Positions 1 through 6,431 of a stretch of 11,559 nucleotides of DNA are shown here, piece after piece; the stretch's first letter is position 1; every line of letters begins with the position of its first letter. A program made the translations under genes and the position numbers. The stretch is from Promethearchaeota archaeon. Lineage in GTDB: Archaea; Asgardarchaeota; Lokiarchaeia; Sigynarchaeales; MK-D1. The DNA lies in NCBI GenBank assembly GCA_016839865.1, contig JAEOTN010000141.1, positions 1-11,559 on the forward strand. The letters run 5' to 3'. Under the pieces are notes generated by a model, which did no database searches, was not told the DNA's origin, and was given only the letters and a program-made list of their open reading frames with translations.

Positions 1-1189
1 AAGCAACATTCGGATTTTGGGAATTAATCACACTTGAAATCCCAGGGATTGAATTATGTTCTAAATAAGGTGCTCCGTATTCTGGAAGTAGTTTTAATTG
101 ATTCAATCCCATGATATTTTGCATATCTTGGAGTGTACCACCACTATCGAAGAACTCCTTATTCATTAAGTAGTAAATCAAACCAAATGCGTGTTTAGAT
201 CCGAAATAAGGGAAATCTGAGCCATATATTAAAAATTCCGACCATCTTTTACCCGTTTGTCGTTCCATTCCGGTAGAGTTATACCAATTTCGGAAGTCTT
301 TGAAGAAATTTTCAGCCCCCTTTCCGTGCAACATTGAAAGTTCTCCCCATGTATTGGGCTGACAAATAGTGTTATACACATCATAATCACCCACATTTCC
401 CTGTGCACAATGAGCAATTATTACTTTTAGATGAGGAACTAAATCAGGACTATTCGTTTGCAGATAGTTACGAGTATTTTTAACTAATTCTCCAATATCA
501 AATATAGATTGTTTGCCACGAGTGTCCAATATAACGGGTAAATGATGATAGGCTGCTCGTGCCAGGACTTTGACAGCTTCTGATCCATAAATATGATCAA
601 TCCACCCTTCGGAACGAGGATGCAATTTCAAACCTCTTGCTCCCAATTGTACCCCATTATCTACTTCCTGTATAGCTCGTGCTCCTTGTTGAGGATCACA
701 ACGCATGTATCCGATCATACGCAAGGAGAATGGAAATCGTGTAGTGAATCTCATGATATTGACAATCGAAGCTCGAAACCGTGCTTCTGGCATTTTATCA
801 CGGAACACATCTTGAAACGGAAATACACAACTTTGATCTATTAATTGCTGACCTTCAAATCGCTTAAGCATATCTTTATATGACGGATTCTGAATTTTTT
901 CAAGATGTTTCAACACTTTGTTTAAAAACGGCATTTGAACGAATTCAAATGATAACCTAGTAGGTTTTCCATCAATGGTTGTCATGAATCTCTGTTCACC
1001 AGTTTTCACCCACTCTTGTTCTATCAAAGATTGAACTTGAGCCCAGAAGTCAAAAGTTCCAGATCCAGGGCTAAGTGGATTCATCATCTCCACGCCGTCA
1101 ACATCCTTACCCATATGGCTGTGTCCATCAATAACCAAGATGTCTTTGTATTTAACGCCAGTATCTGCTTCTATTTTTACTCGTAACAT
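1..1189 (-). CDS. Amidohydrolase family 2 (TIM-barrel metal-dependent hydrolase), C-terminus cut by window edge
   Basis: I translated this frame directly. It is open from an ATG at 1189 through the left edge, giving 396 residues with no stop, so the C-terminus is missing. The visible motifs are those of the amidohydrolase-2 family (ACMSD/resorcylate decarboxylase-like TIM barrels): a metal-binding HxH at residues 23-25 (DGHSHMG) after the first strand, a KLHP motif at 188-191, a conserved His in IAHC at 260, and the metal Asp in YGSDFP at 325. Members hydrolyse or decarboxylate small organic substrates in the cytoplasm; no signal peptide is seen. The substrate cannot be told from sequence. 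The start is well fixed: an in-frame TGA lies two codons upstream. It begins 13 bases after the stop of the GCS2 ligase gene, so the two are probably co-transcribed. The insertion around residues 40-130 is not a part of the family that I recognise. Confidence 0.88.
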   Translation of the reverse strand, partial: MLRVKIEADTGVKYKDILVIDGHSHMGKDVDGVEMMNPLSPGSGTFDFWAQVQSLIEQEWVKTGEQRFMTTIDGKPTRLSFEFVQMPFLNKVLKHLEKIQNPSYKDMLKRFEGQQLIDQSCVFPFQDVFRDKMPEARFRASIVNIMRFTTRFPFSLRMIGYMRCDPQQGARAIQEVDNGVQLGARGLKLHPRSEGWIDHIYGSEAVKVLARAAYHHLPVILDTRGKQSIFDIGELVKNTRNYLQTNSPDLVPHLKVIIAHCAQGNVGDYDVYNTICQPNTWGELSMLHGKGAENFFKDFRNWYNSTGMERQTGKRWSEFLIYGSDFPYFGSKHAFGLIYYLMNKEFFDSGGTLQDMQNIMGLNQLKLLPEYGAPYLEHNSIPGISSVINSQNPNVA

Positions 1190-1202
1190 TTGTCAACACT
1201 TT

Positions 1203-2870
1203 TTAACGCATATCGTCTGGTAAAGTTAATTCTCCTGTTAAAGGATTGTTTAGGGGATCTTTGGAATATTCTAATGTGAAATAGATCAAATCTCGGAGGA
1301 TATTAGGAACTTGTCCTTCCTTTTGTTTAAAATCGTAAAGAGAAATTTGATACTCTGCTTCCGTCAAAGGTGGTTTTGCGTAGGTAATACTACCAAATAC
1401 ACTCTGTAAAACTGGTTTTAAAAAGGGAGAGTGCAGGAATCCTAGCTCTTTCAACTCATTCTTAATATATTTAAACATTCCTTGGACACTTTGGAATAAG
1501 AAACGATGTGGTCGATCTTTAGGTCCCAAATAATAATTTGAAAAATCTGGATCGTATTTATTCAAATCTTCATGAGTGATGTTAACAGCTTTAAAAATTC
1601 CAATTAAACCTCTCTCAATAGAGCTTTTTCTGTTTAAAGTTAAGGTTTCCGAACCTACATCTGGTACCCATCTTCTTTTCTCAAGCAATTTACGGGCTTT
1701 ATAACATAGTGCTTGTACTAGCAAACCCAATCCGATTCGACGACAGATTGATAATTGGGCGTCCATAACTCGAACTTCCATTGTGTTCCAGTCCGTGAAT
1801 GGGAATACATCTTGAAATCGAGCATCTTCCATAGAAGCCTTTTGAAGAACTTGAAGTAGATAATCCTTATCCTCTTGACTTCCCGTGGCTAAATAGGGAA
1901 TATATTTGCTGGCTTCATTGCTGGAAAGCATAGTAGTGTTATGATATAATCGTAAGGAACGAATACAGTTAGGGGCTGTTATTCTTCCATCCTTTACTTT
2001 AACCACGTCGGTTGGAGCATTATTGATAATAGGGGAATTAACAGATAATGCAATTAAGTGGGGCAAGAAGTTTCGAATCATGTCGTAACATTGCGCACGT
2101 TCGACATCTGAAGCAAATGTTCCGATGTGGTGATGATCTCCCTGGCTTAATCCTCGTTGGTATTCCTTAGACGCTGGATTGAATGCAGAAGCAACAATAT
2201 TTAAGTCTCTAGGTAAAGTTTCCTTTGCAAGATTGAAGAGAGTGCTAGCCCAGTAAGCTAACTCTTCAGCATAAAAACATGGCGGTGTAACTAATTCAAG
2301 AATATATGTAATAGCTGTGACATTCCCATCTCGTCCAAATGAATCAATATCCAAATACTGTCCATCATAAAGCATATAATTGATTCTCATTACTTTGCCC
2401 TTTTCTATATCCGTGCCCATATAGGCCATTTTACCTAATTTGTTTCGAATATATTCAGGCATTGGAGTAAATCTACGTTTGGGATCATCGTATTCGTAAT
2501 TAATCAGCTCATTCATGATTTTTTTGGCGTCATTAGTGATTTCTCCCATACGATGTACCATTGCATCACCTTCGAGATAATTACCCGCATTGTCACAGAT
2601 GATTAACTCCATTTCCATTCCATGTGAAAATGGTAATGGTGTCCAGTTAGAAATATCTGCTAAAATATCCGCCCATGAACGTCCATTTACCACATCAATT
2701 ACTTTTGATCCTGTGCCTGTAGAAAAGACATCTTTAGTCTGTGAAGTACTCGCAGCTCTTCTTTCTCTCCTTGACAGATGTTTGGATTCTGTACTTGAGG
2801 GCTGTTTTGCTCCCCCTAAATTAAAGGTGGATGGAAGGTCCTGTCCTTTCTTTTTCTTTTTTCTCGCCAT
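1203..2870 (-). CDS. Glutamate-cysteine ligase-like protein, GCS2 (YbdK/EgtA/GshA-type) family
   Basis: The product is a 555-residue predicted carboxylate-amine ligase that would join an amino group to the gamma-carboxyl of glutamate (or a similar acid) using ATP. The GCS2 hallmarks are in order: GMEMEL at about 84-89 (usual GxExE), ELVTPP at 192-197, GDHHHIG at 244-250 (nucleotide/metal-binding His region), LIALSVNSP at about 273-281, and WNTMEVRVMDAQ at 361-372 followed by a helical segment. Bacterial YbdK-type enzymes are about 370 residues long. This one has about 80 extra at the N-terminus, starting with a lysine-rich basic stretch (MARKKKKKGQ), and about 100 extra at the C-terminus. I prefer the ATG at 2870; a TTG at 2885 would add five residues. 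It lies between the 590-residue unknown gene (82 bases upstream) and the amidohydrolase (13 bases downstream), all in the same direction. The true acceptor (cysteine or another amine) cannot be inferred. Confidence 0.85.
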   Translation of the reverse strand: MARKKKKKGQDLPSTFNLGGAKQPSSTESKHLSRRERRAASTSQTKDVFSTGTGSKVIDVVNGRSWADILADISNWTPLPFSHGMEMELIICDNAGNYLEGDAMVHRMGEITNDAKKIMNELINYEYDDPKRRFTPMPEYIRNKLGKMAYMGTDIEKGKVMRINYMLYDGQYLDIDSFGRDGNVTAITYILELVTPPCFYAEELAYWASTLFNLAKETLPRDLNIVASAFNPASKEYQRGLSQGDHHHIGTFASDVERAQCYDMIRNFLPHLIALSVNSPIINNAPTDVVKVKDGRITAPNCIRSLRLYHNTTMLSSNEASKYIPYLATGSQEDKDYLLQVLQKASMEDARFQDVFPFTDWNTMEVRVMDAQLSICRRIGLGLLVQALCYKARKLLEKRRWVPDVGSETLTLNRKSSIERGLIGIFKAVNITHEDLNKYDPDFSNYYLGPKDRPHRFLFQSVQGMFKYIKNELKELGFLHSPFLKPVLQSVFGSITYAKPPLTEAEYQISLYDFKQKEGQVPNILRDLIYFTLEYSKDPLNNPLTGELTLPDDMR

Positions 2871-2906
2871 TTTTCCATGTCTCAAATTATGTAATTAAAT
2901 ATTGGT

Positions 2907-2923
2907 TAGGATGAAAAATCCTA
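2907..2923. other. Small intergenic hairpin
   Basis: A perfect 6-base inverted repeat, TAGGAT and ATCCTA, with a five-base loop (GAAAA on the plus strand, TTTTC in the minus-strand transcript) sits in the gap between the unknown gene and the GCS2 gene. It could be a weak transcription or processing signal between the two genes. It is short enough to be chance in AT-rich DNA. Confidence 0.3.
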
Positions 2924-2952
2924 TGTGTATTGTGTTAAGTTGTATTTCCATA

Positions 2953-4725
2953 TTATCGAACAAATTCCTTCATGAAATCTTTAAACATATTGTAATTATT
3001 AAGGAAATCATAGGTTAATACTAGATTTAAGAGTTTAAATTTGTTAGATGGTAAAATAGACTGTATCCACTCATAGATTTTCCCATCTTTAAACAAACCA
3101 TCATCAATAATTAAGGAAACTTTGTCCTTGAACACTCTTTTAATTATTGATTGGATCACGATATTTTCTTCAGGGTCATCCCCTACGATGATAGTTGGTT
3201 TGGATAGATATGGGATGAAATCCAAATTGAATATATACATTTTATGAGGAACTTTGCCTGAATGAGCCACAAACAGATTTTTTATGATTGTTTGAGCCAT
3301 TTCATATGATTCCTCTGTGGCATTTTTTAAAGGGATAATGAGATAATAGAATGATTTTCCCTTTTCTTCCTTAATTTCTGCATAACATTGTTCTATAGTA
3401 GGATATACCGGAAAATTGAAGCTAAATAGGTTCACAATGCCAATTACACTATTCATCTCACCGCTTATCAGGTTTTCTGACACAGTTCCTCCTAATTCTG
3501 AGACTTTTGCTATAACTGGGGTAGGTTTTGCCATTACATTGAATGCGTAATAAAGAGATGAAACAGGAACTTCATCAATTCTTACTTTTTCCTCTTCGAT
3601 TTCTTTCCACAAGGCTTTTAGTGTGAGCTTATTTACATTGTCTCTGATTTCGGGAGGGAAAGTGTTTATTACATCCACAACATGTTGTGGATTATGTGAA
3701 TGCGCAGAAATTATTGAAAGACTAGCAAGTATCTCAGTTTCTTGAATAACCATGCATTTTTGAAACAGATTTTGCATCAAAGCGTCACATTTCGCAGGAT
3801 TACTTTTCATTAATATCTTGATCATTTCATAGTATAATCCTAATTGTAATCGCTGATTAGAAACCATACCAATTAATCCCATTGCTTCATCGAATTGTTT
3901 CAAATAAGAAAAATAAAAGAGATCTCGCAAGATTCCATCTCGGATCTCTACATTAGTTATATTCCTACAAAATTCGATTGCTAAATTCAAATCTTTTTCG
4001 ATGGTATAACCAATCAATTTCACAAGTAATGTATCCTTAGTTTTCATATCTTGAACTGCTGGTAATTTTGAAATTGCGAGATCCTTATCTCTTTCCATCC
4101 CTGCATAGATAAAATCAGCAAGTAATTCTTGAACAGAAGCCTGATTTTGTACCATTTTCAAAATTTCAAATGCAAAATTCATATCGGTATTATATACACG
4201 TTTCGCAATGTCACTGAATTTATTGTCTTTTCCAATTTGATCAAGCGAACTAGAAAAAACTTTCTCATATTCACTTGCTGCACTTTCTAAATCTAAGATT
4301 TTCCCATTTTTGAACTTCGGGAGTTTCTTATTAGCCCTTGTTAAATCGTTGAATTTTACAAAAGATTTAGAGAGTGCTTCCTTTCCCCTTTTTTTGGATA
4401 CTTCCTTTCTAATCCGCCAAACCTTCTCCTTATATCTGACTTCTTTATACATATTAGACTGGAGGACTAGCTTTGCAGATCCATTAACTGTTGGAACAAT
4501 TGGTATGGTCAAAATGAATGGTTTTGCAGATTCTAAGGTAATTGGCTTTTGAAACTGCTTTGGAATATTTGCATTTATCCCGTCCATTGTGAAATGGAAT
4601 TGAAACTGCTCCGATTTCGTAGAATTGTTAATGATTTGGAAAGTTAAATCATACTGCTTAGTTCCTAACAAAATTGCATTAGGATAATTTTTTGTAGTAA
4701 TTGTGAGAAGATTTTGGTTTGACAT
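2953..4725 (-). CDS. Three-part protein of unknown function: beta-sandwich, alpha-solenoid, alpha/beta C-terminus
   Basis: I do not recognise this 590-residue protein. Residues about 3-106 alternate short hydrophobic strands (LTFQIINNS, FQFHFTMDG, FILTIPIVP, AKLVLQSN), as in an Ig-like or appendage-like beta-sandwich. A basic linker follows (about 95-140). Residues about 175-320 show a helical-hairpin repeat of about 32 residues. Successive units begin near D181, D213, D245, F278 and N309, with an Ala or Gly-rich first helix and a Leu-rich second. This looks like a TPR- or HEAT-type solenoid. Residues 400-590 read as an alpha/beta domain (YYLIIPL, TIIVGDDP, VSLIIDDG). There is no signal peptide or membrane helix, so it is probably a cytoplasmic scaffold or adaptor; that is inference. 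The ATG at 4725 is preferred to a TTG two codons earlier. It leads the minus-strand run and is divergent from the gelsolin-like gene. Confidence 0.8.
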   Translation of the reverse strand: MSNQNLLTITTKNYPNAILLGTKQYDLTFQIINNSTKSEQFQFHFTMDGINANIPKQFQKPITLESAKPFILTIPIVPTVNGSAKLVLQSNMYKEVRYKEKVWRIRKEVSKKRGKEALSKSFVKFNDLTRANKKLPKFKNGKILDLESAASEYEKVFSSSLDQIGKDNKFSDIAKRVYNTDMNFAFEILKMVQNQASVQELLADFIYAGMERDKDLAISKLPAVQDMKTKDTLLVKLIGYTIEKDLNLAIEFCRNITNVEIRDGILRDLFYFSYLKQFDEAMGLIGMVSNQRLQLGLYYEMIKILMKSNPAKCDALMQNLFQKCMVIQETEILASLSIISAHSHNPQHVVDVINTFPPEIRDNVNKLTLKALWKEIEEEKVRIDEVPVSSLYYAFNVMAKPTPVIAKVSELGGTVSENLISGEMNSVIGIVNLFSFNFPVYPTIEQCYAEIKEEKGKSFYYLIIPLKNATEESYEMAQTIIKNLFVAHSGKVPHKMYIFNLDFIPYLSKPTIIVGDDPEENIVIQSIIKRVFKDKVSLIIDDGLFKDGKIYEWIQSILPSNKFKLLNLVLTYDFLNNYNMFKDFMKEFVR

Positions 4726-4755
4726 TGACAATGAATATTGACTGATTGGCTACTG

Positions 4756-4765
4756 CTATAAATTT
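4756..4765 (-). promoter_or_regulatory. Candidate archaeal TATA box for the 590-residue gene
   Basis: On the minus strand the sequence reads AAATTTATAG, preceded by an A-rich stretch. It ends 31 bases before the ATG at 4725, which would put the transcription start about 8 bases before the start codon. That is a short leader typical of many archaeal genes. The spacing fits, but the region is AT-rich, so the match is only suggestive. No equally clear box was found for the divergent gelsolin-like gene, whose upstream 80 bases are AT-rich throughout. Confidence 0.35.
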
Positions 4766-4904
4766 TTTTAAACAAAATTAAAACGAACTCTAGCGTAGGA
4801 TTTTAAGGTTGATCTAAACAACTTTAGGCATAACGAATTGGTTAGAAAATTTTTCATAACAAAATTAATAGGATGTAAAAAACCTCTTCTTACAAACAAA
4901 CAAT

Positions 4905-5873
4905 ATGAGTATACAAACAATGCAACTCTTAACTATCCGACCAGATGGAGAAGTTCACTCAATTCAATCATCGGATCCTATCCAAAAGTTGTTGGATCCT
5001 ACGCAGTGCTATATCATTAATGACGACCAGAAACGGCAGATCTACTTATGGAAAGGTTCTCAAAGCTCTGTTCGGCTTAAATTTATAGGAGCAAGTAAAT
5101 CACAAGAAATCCGGGGGCAGGTTGGTATGCACTATAAAGTAATAGCTCTAGATGAAGGTGAAGAAGCGGAATATCCTGATTTATATGAACGATTGCATGA
5201 AGCGCCTTCAACAGGATTTGCACAAGAAATTCGTGAAGAAAACGACTTGCAATGGGATCCTGGAACACCCACTAAACCAAAAGCAGTAGCTCGTCCAGTA
5301 TCTAAACCTACACCAAAAGCTCCAGCACCTAAACCTACACCTAAAGCACCAGCATCTAAACCTGCTAAAAACCTAAGGGGATTTTCACCAACAGGGGGTG
5401 GAGATGCAGATGGAGCTGTGCAAGTTATGAGTTCGGGTGGCAAGGTAAATCAGTCCAAACCACTCTGGACAGGTGAAAGTTCGAGTTCGGCAAGTTACTC
5501 ACCTGGAAAGGGACAATCAGCAGAACCTCAATTAGATTTCAAGAAAATTATGGAAACTTTGGAGTCTTTACAAATTCCTGATGGATATGAAAGAGAAATG
5601 ATAATCATCGGAAATTCAGCATATAGCATTGTAGAAAAGAAATCATCATTTCTGGGAGAAACCAAAGTAGATAAAATTATGGAAAAAATCGGTTCCTTAC
5701 CTGAAGGTTTGTTTTTTGCACAAGGTTATGCTCCAAGAGTGCTATGTGAAAATCAAAAGGTAGTAGCAATTGAATTCTTGAAGAAAGTAGGAGCTGGATC
5801 AGGAGCAAAATTAAAAGCATCTAGTAGTGATCCAAAAACTTTAGCCAAACAATTTGGAATGAAAATTAATTAA
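4905..5873 (+). CDS. Gelsolin-like single-repeat protein with Pro/Lys/Ala linker and novel C-terminal domain
   Basis: The product is a 322-residue predicted cytoplasmic protein. Residues about 20-97 match one gelsolin repeat: the CYIIND strand at 35-40, IYLWKG at 46-51 (the usual V/I-F-V-W-x-G), a long helix after it, and the acidic EGEEAEY at 84-90. In eukaryotes and Asgard archaea such repeats bind, sever or cap actin, often with calcium. Residues about 118-210 are a low-complexity linker containing a tandem KPTPKAPAP/KPTPKAPAS repeat and a Gly/Ser-rich part. Residues about 211-295 form a compact domain (helix LDFKKIMETLESL, strands EMIIIGN and YSIVEKK) that I do not recognise, followed by a basic tail. 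Eukaryotic gelsolins have 3-6 repeats; this has one. The ATG at 4905 has no obvious Shine-Dalgarno sequence. An ATG five codons later is possible. The gene converges on the roadblock gene. Confidence 0.83.
   Translation: MSIQTMQLLTIRPDGEVHSIQSSDPIQKLLDPTQCYIINDDQKRQIYLWKGSQSSVRLKFIGASKSQEIRGQVGMHYKVIALDEGEEAEYPDLYERLHEAPSTGFAQEIREENDLQWDPGTPTKPKAVARPVSKPTPKAPAPKPTPKAPASKPAKNLRGFSPTGGGDADGAVQVMSSGGKVNQSKPLWTGESSSSASYSPGKGQSAEPQLDFKKIMETLESLQIPDGYEREMIIIGNSAYSIVEKKSSFLGETKVDKIMEKIGSLPEGLFFAQGYAPRVLCENQKVVAIEFLKKVGAGSGAKLKASSSDPKTLAKQFGMKIN
5304..5366 (+). repeat. Tandem 27-base repeat in the linker of the gelsolin-like gene
   Basis: Two full 27-base units (5304-5330 and 5331-5357) encode KPTPKAPAP and KPTPKAPAS, followed by the first bases of a third unit (KPA). 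The units differ at a few bases, mostly at third codon positions, so the protein repeat seems to be kept. The repeat forms the proline-rich hinge between the gelsolin repeat and the C-terminal domain. Confidence 0.8.
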
Positions 5874-5879
5874 ATTTCT

Positions 5880-6266
5880 TTATTTTATGAATAAATCTGT
5901 TATTTTTTTTGCGTAAAATCGGAATACAGTGACAATCTTGCTTAGATCTTTTAATTCACGGCTTGCTCCTATAAGAAAGAATCGACCGGCTGCAGCTAGC
6001 ACTAAATAAGATTTCTCTCCTCTAATAACACACTCACTGAGATAATCGTAACCAATCTTACTCACGGCTTCACTTGCTCCTTGTAAAATTACCGCAGCGA
6101 TTGAACTTAATTGGTCGGGATTTATATTGTATCCTGGTATAGCAGAAAATGCAATTCGTAATCCTTCACGTGTGACCAACGCTAAAGCGTCTAATTCGGT
6201 ATGATTGGTTATTTCACCAAGATGTAACGCTAATTGCTCAGCTTCTTGTGGGGTTAACTCAGACAT
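5880..6266 (-). CDS. Roadblock/LC7 domain protein
   Basis: The 128-residue product is a single roadblock/LC7 (MglB-like) domain with nothing else attached. The fold order can be read: an N-terminal helix (TPQEAEQLALHLGEI, residues 5-19), a strand pair with LALVTREGLRIA (28-39), the long central helix after NPDQLSSIAAVILQGASEAV (49-68), then strands ECVIRGEKSYLVLAAAG (78-94) and FFLIGAS (97-102), and a closing helix. These proteins dimerise and serve as platforms or GTPase-activating partners for small Ras-like and Arf-like GTPases; they are expanded in Asgard archaea. The ATG at 6266 is chosen because the domain begins there and a purine-rich AGAGAAGAAG lies just upstream. A TTG at 6314 would add 16 residues of unlikely sequence. 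It is convergent with the gelsolin-like gene (6 bases between stops) and divergent from the VWA gene. No GTPase gene is in the window. Confidence 0.88.
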   Translation of the reverse strand: MSELTPQEAEQLALHLGEITNHTELDALALVTREGLRIAFSAIPGYNINPDQLSSIAAVILQGASEAVSKIGYDYLSECVIRGEKSYLVLAAAGRFFLIGASRELKDLSKIVTVFRFYAKKITDLFIK

Positions 6267-6324
6267 AATCTTCTTCTCTAGGTAGTAGTGGTTATACGAT
6301 CTTATGACATACAATAACTAATCC

Positions 6325-6347
6325 AACATAAATATGTTAGTAACATA
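6325..6347. promoter_or_regulatory. Nested palindromic operator-like site (three AACATA half-sites)
   Basis: Within 23 bases the motif AACATA occurs three times in alternating orientation: AACATA at 6325-6330, TATGTT at 6333-6338 and AACATA at 6342-6347. The right pair forms a perfect 7-base palindrome with a one-base spacer (TATGTTA-G-TAACATA, 6333-6347). The left pair forms a 6-base palindrome with a two-base spacer. The cluster lies in the divergent promoter region, about 60 bases before the roadblock start and 85 before the VWA start. It also overlaps a TATA-like ATATTTATG on the minus strand. It could therefore be a repressor operator acting on one or both genes. The regulator is unknown. 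Confidence 0.45.
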
Positions 6348-6377
6348 CGAAATTGATTTAGGATTTAGGGTATACTA

Positions 6378-6392
6378 TTTTATGGTATAATA
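6378..6392 (+). promoter_or_regulatory. Candidate TATA element of the VWA-methyltransferase operon
   Basis: The plus strand reads TTTTATGGTATAATA about 40-54 bases before the GTG start at 6432. A transcription start roughly 25 bases downstream would leave a leader of about 15-25 bases. The sequence just before the start is A-rich (AAGAAGAAAAAAAG) with no strong Shine-Dalgarno core. The assignment rests on AT content and spacing only. Confidence 0.35.
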
Positions 6393-6431
6393 GATTGATC
6401 TAGACTTAAGAAGAAAAAAAGTGTAAAAAAC

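Noticed and set aside
229..417. 62-residue minus-strand open frame
   Set aside because: It lies inside the amidohydrolase gene in another frame and begins at a chance start; the amidohydrolase frame has full family motifs.
2590..2898. 102-residue plus-strand frame
   Set aside because: Antisense to the GCS2 N-terminus; its poly-Phe run is the complement of the lysine-rich stretch.
5132..5443. 103-residue frame antisense to the gelsolin-like gene
   Set aside because: Its Gly/Leu/Ala-rich repeats are the complement of the proline-rich linker; no independent sign of coding.
6267..6314. Longer roadblock protein from TTG at 6314
   Set aside because: The extra 16 residues do not fit the domain, and an ATG with a purine-rich upstream stretch sits at the natural domain start.
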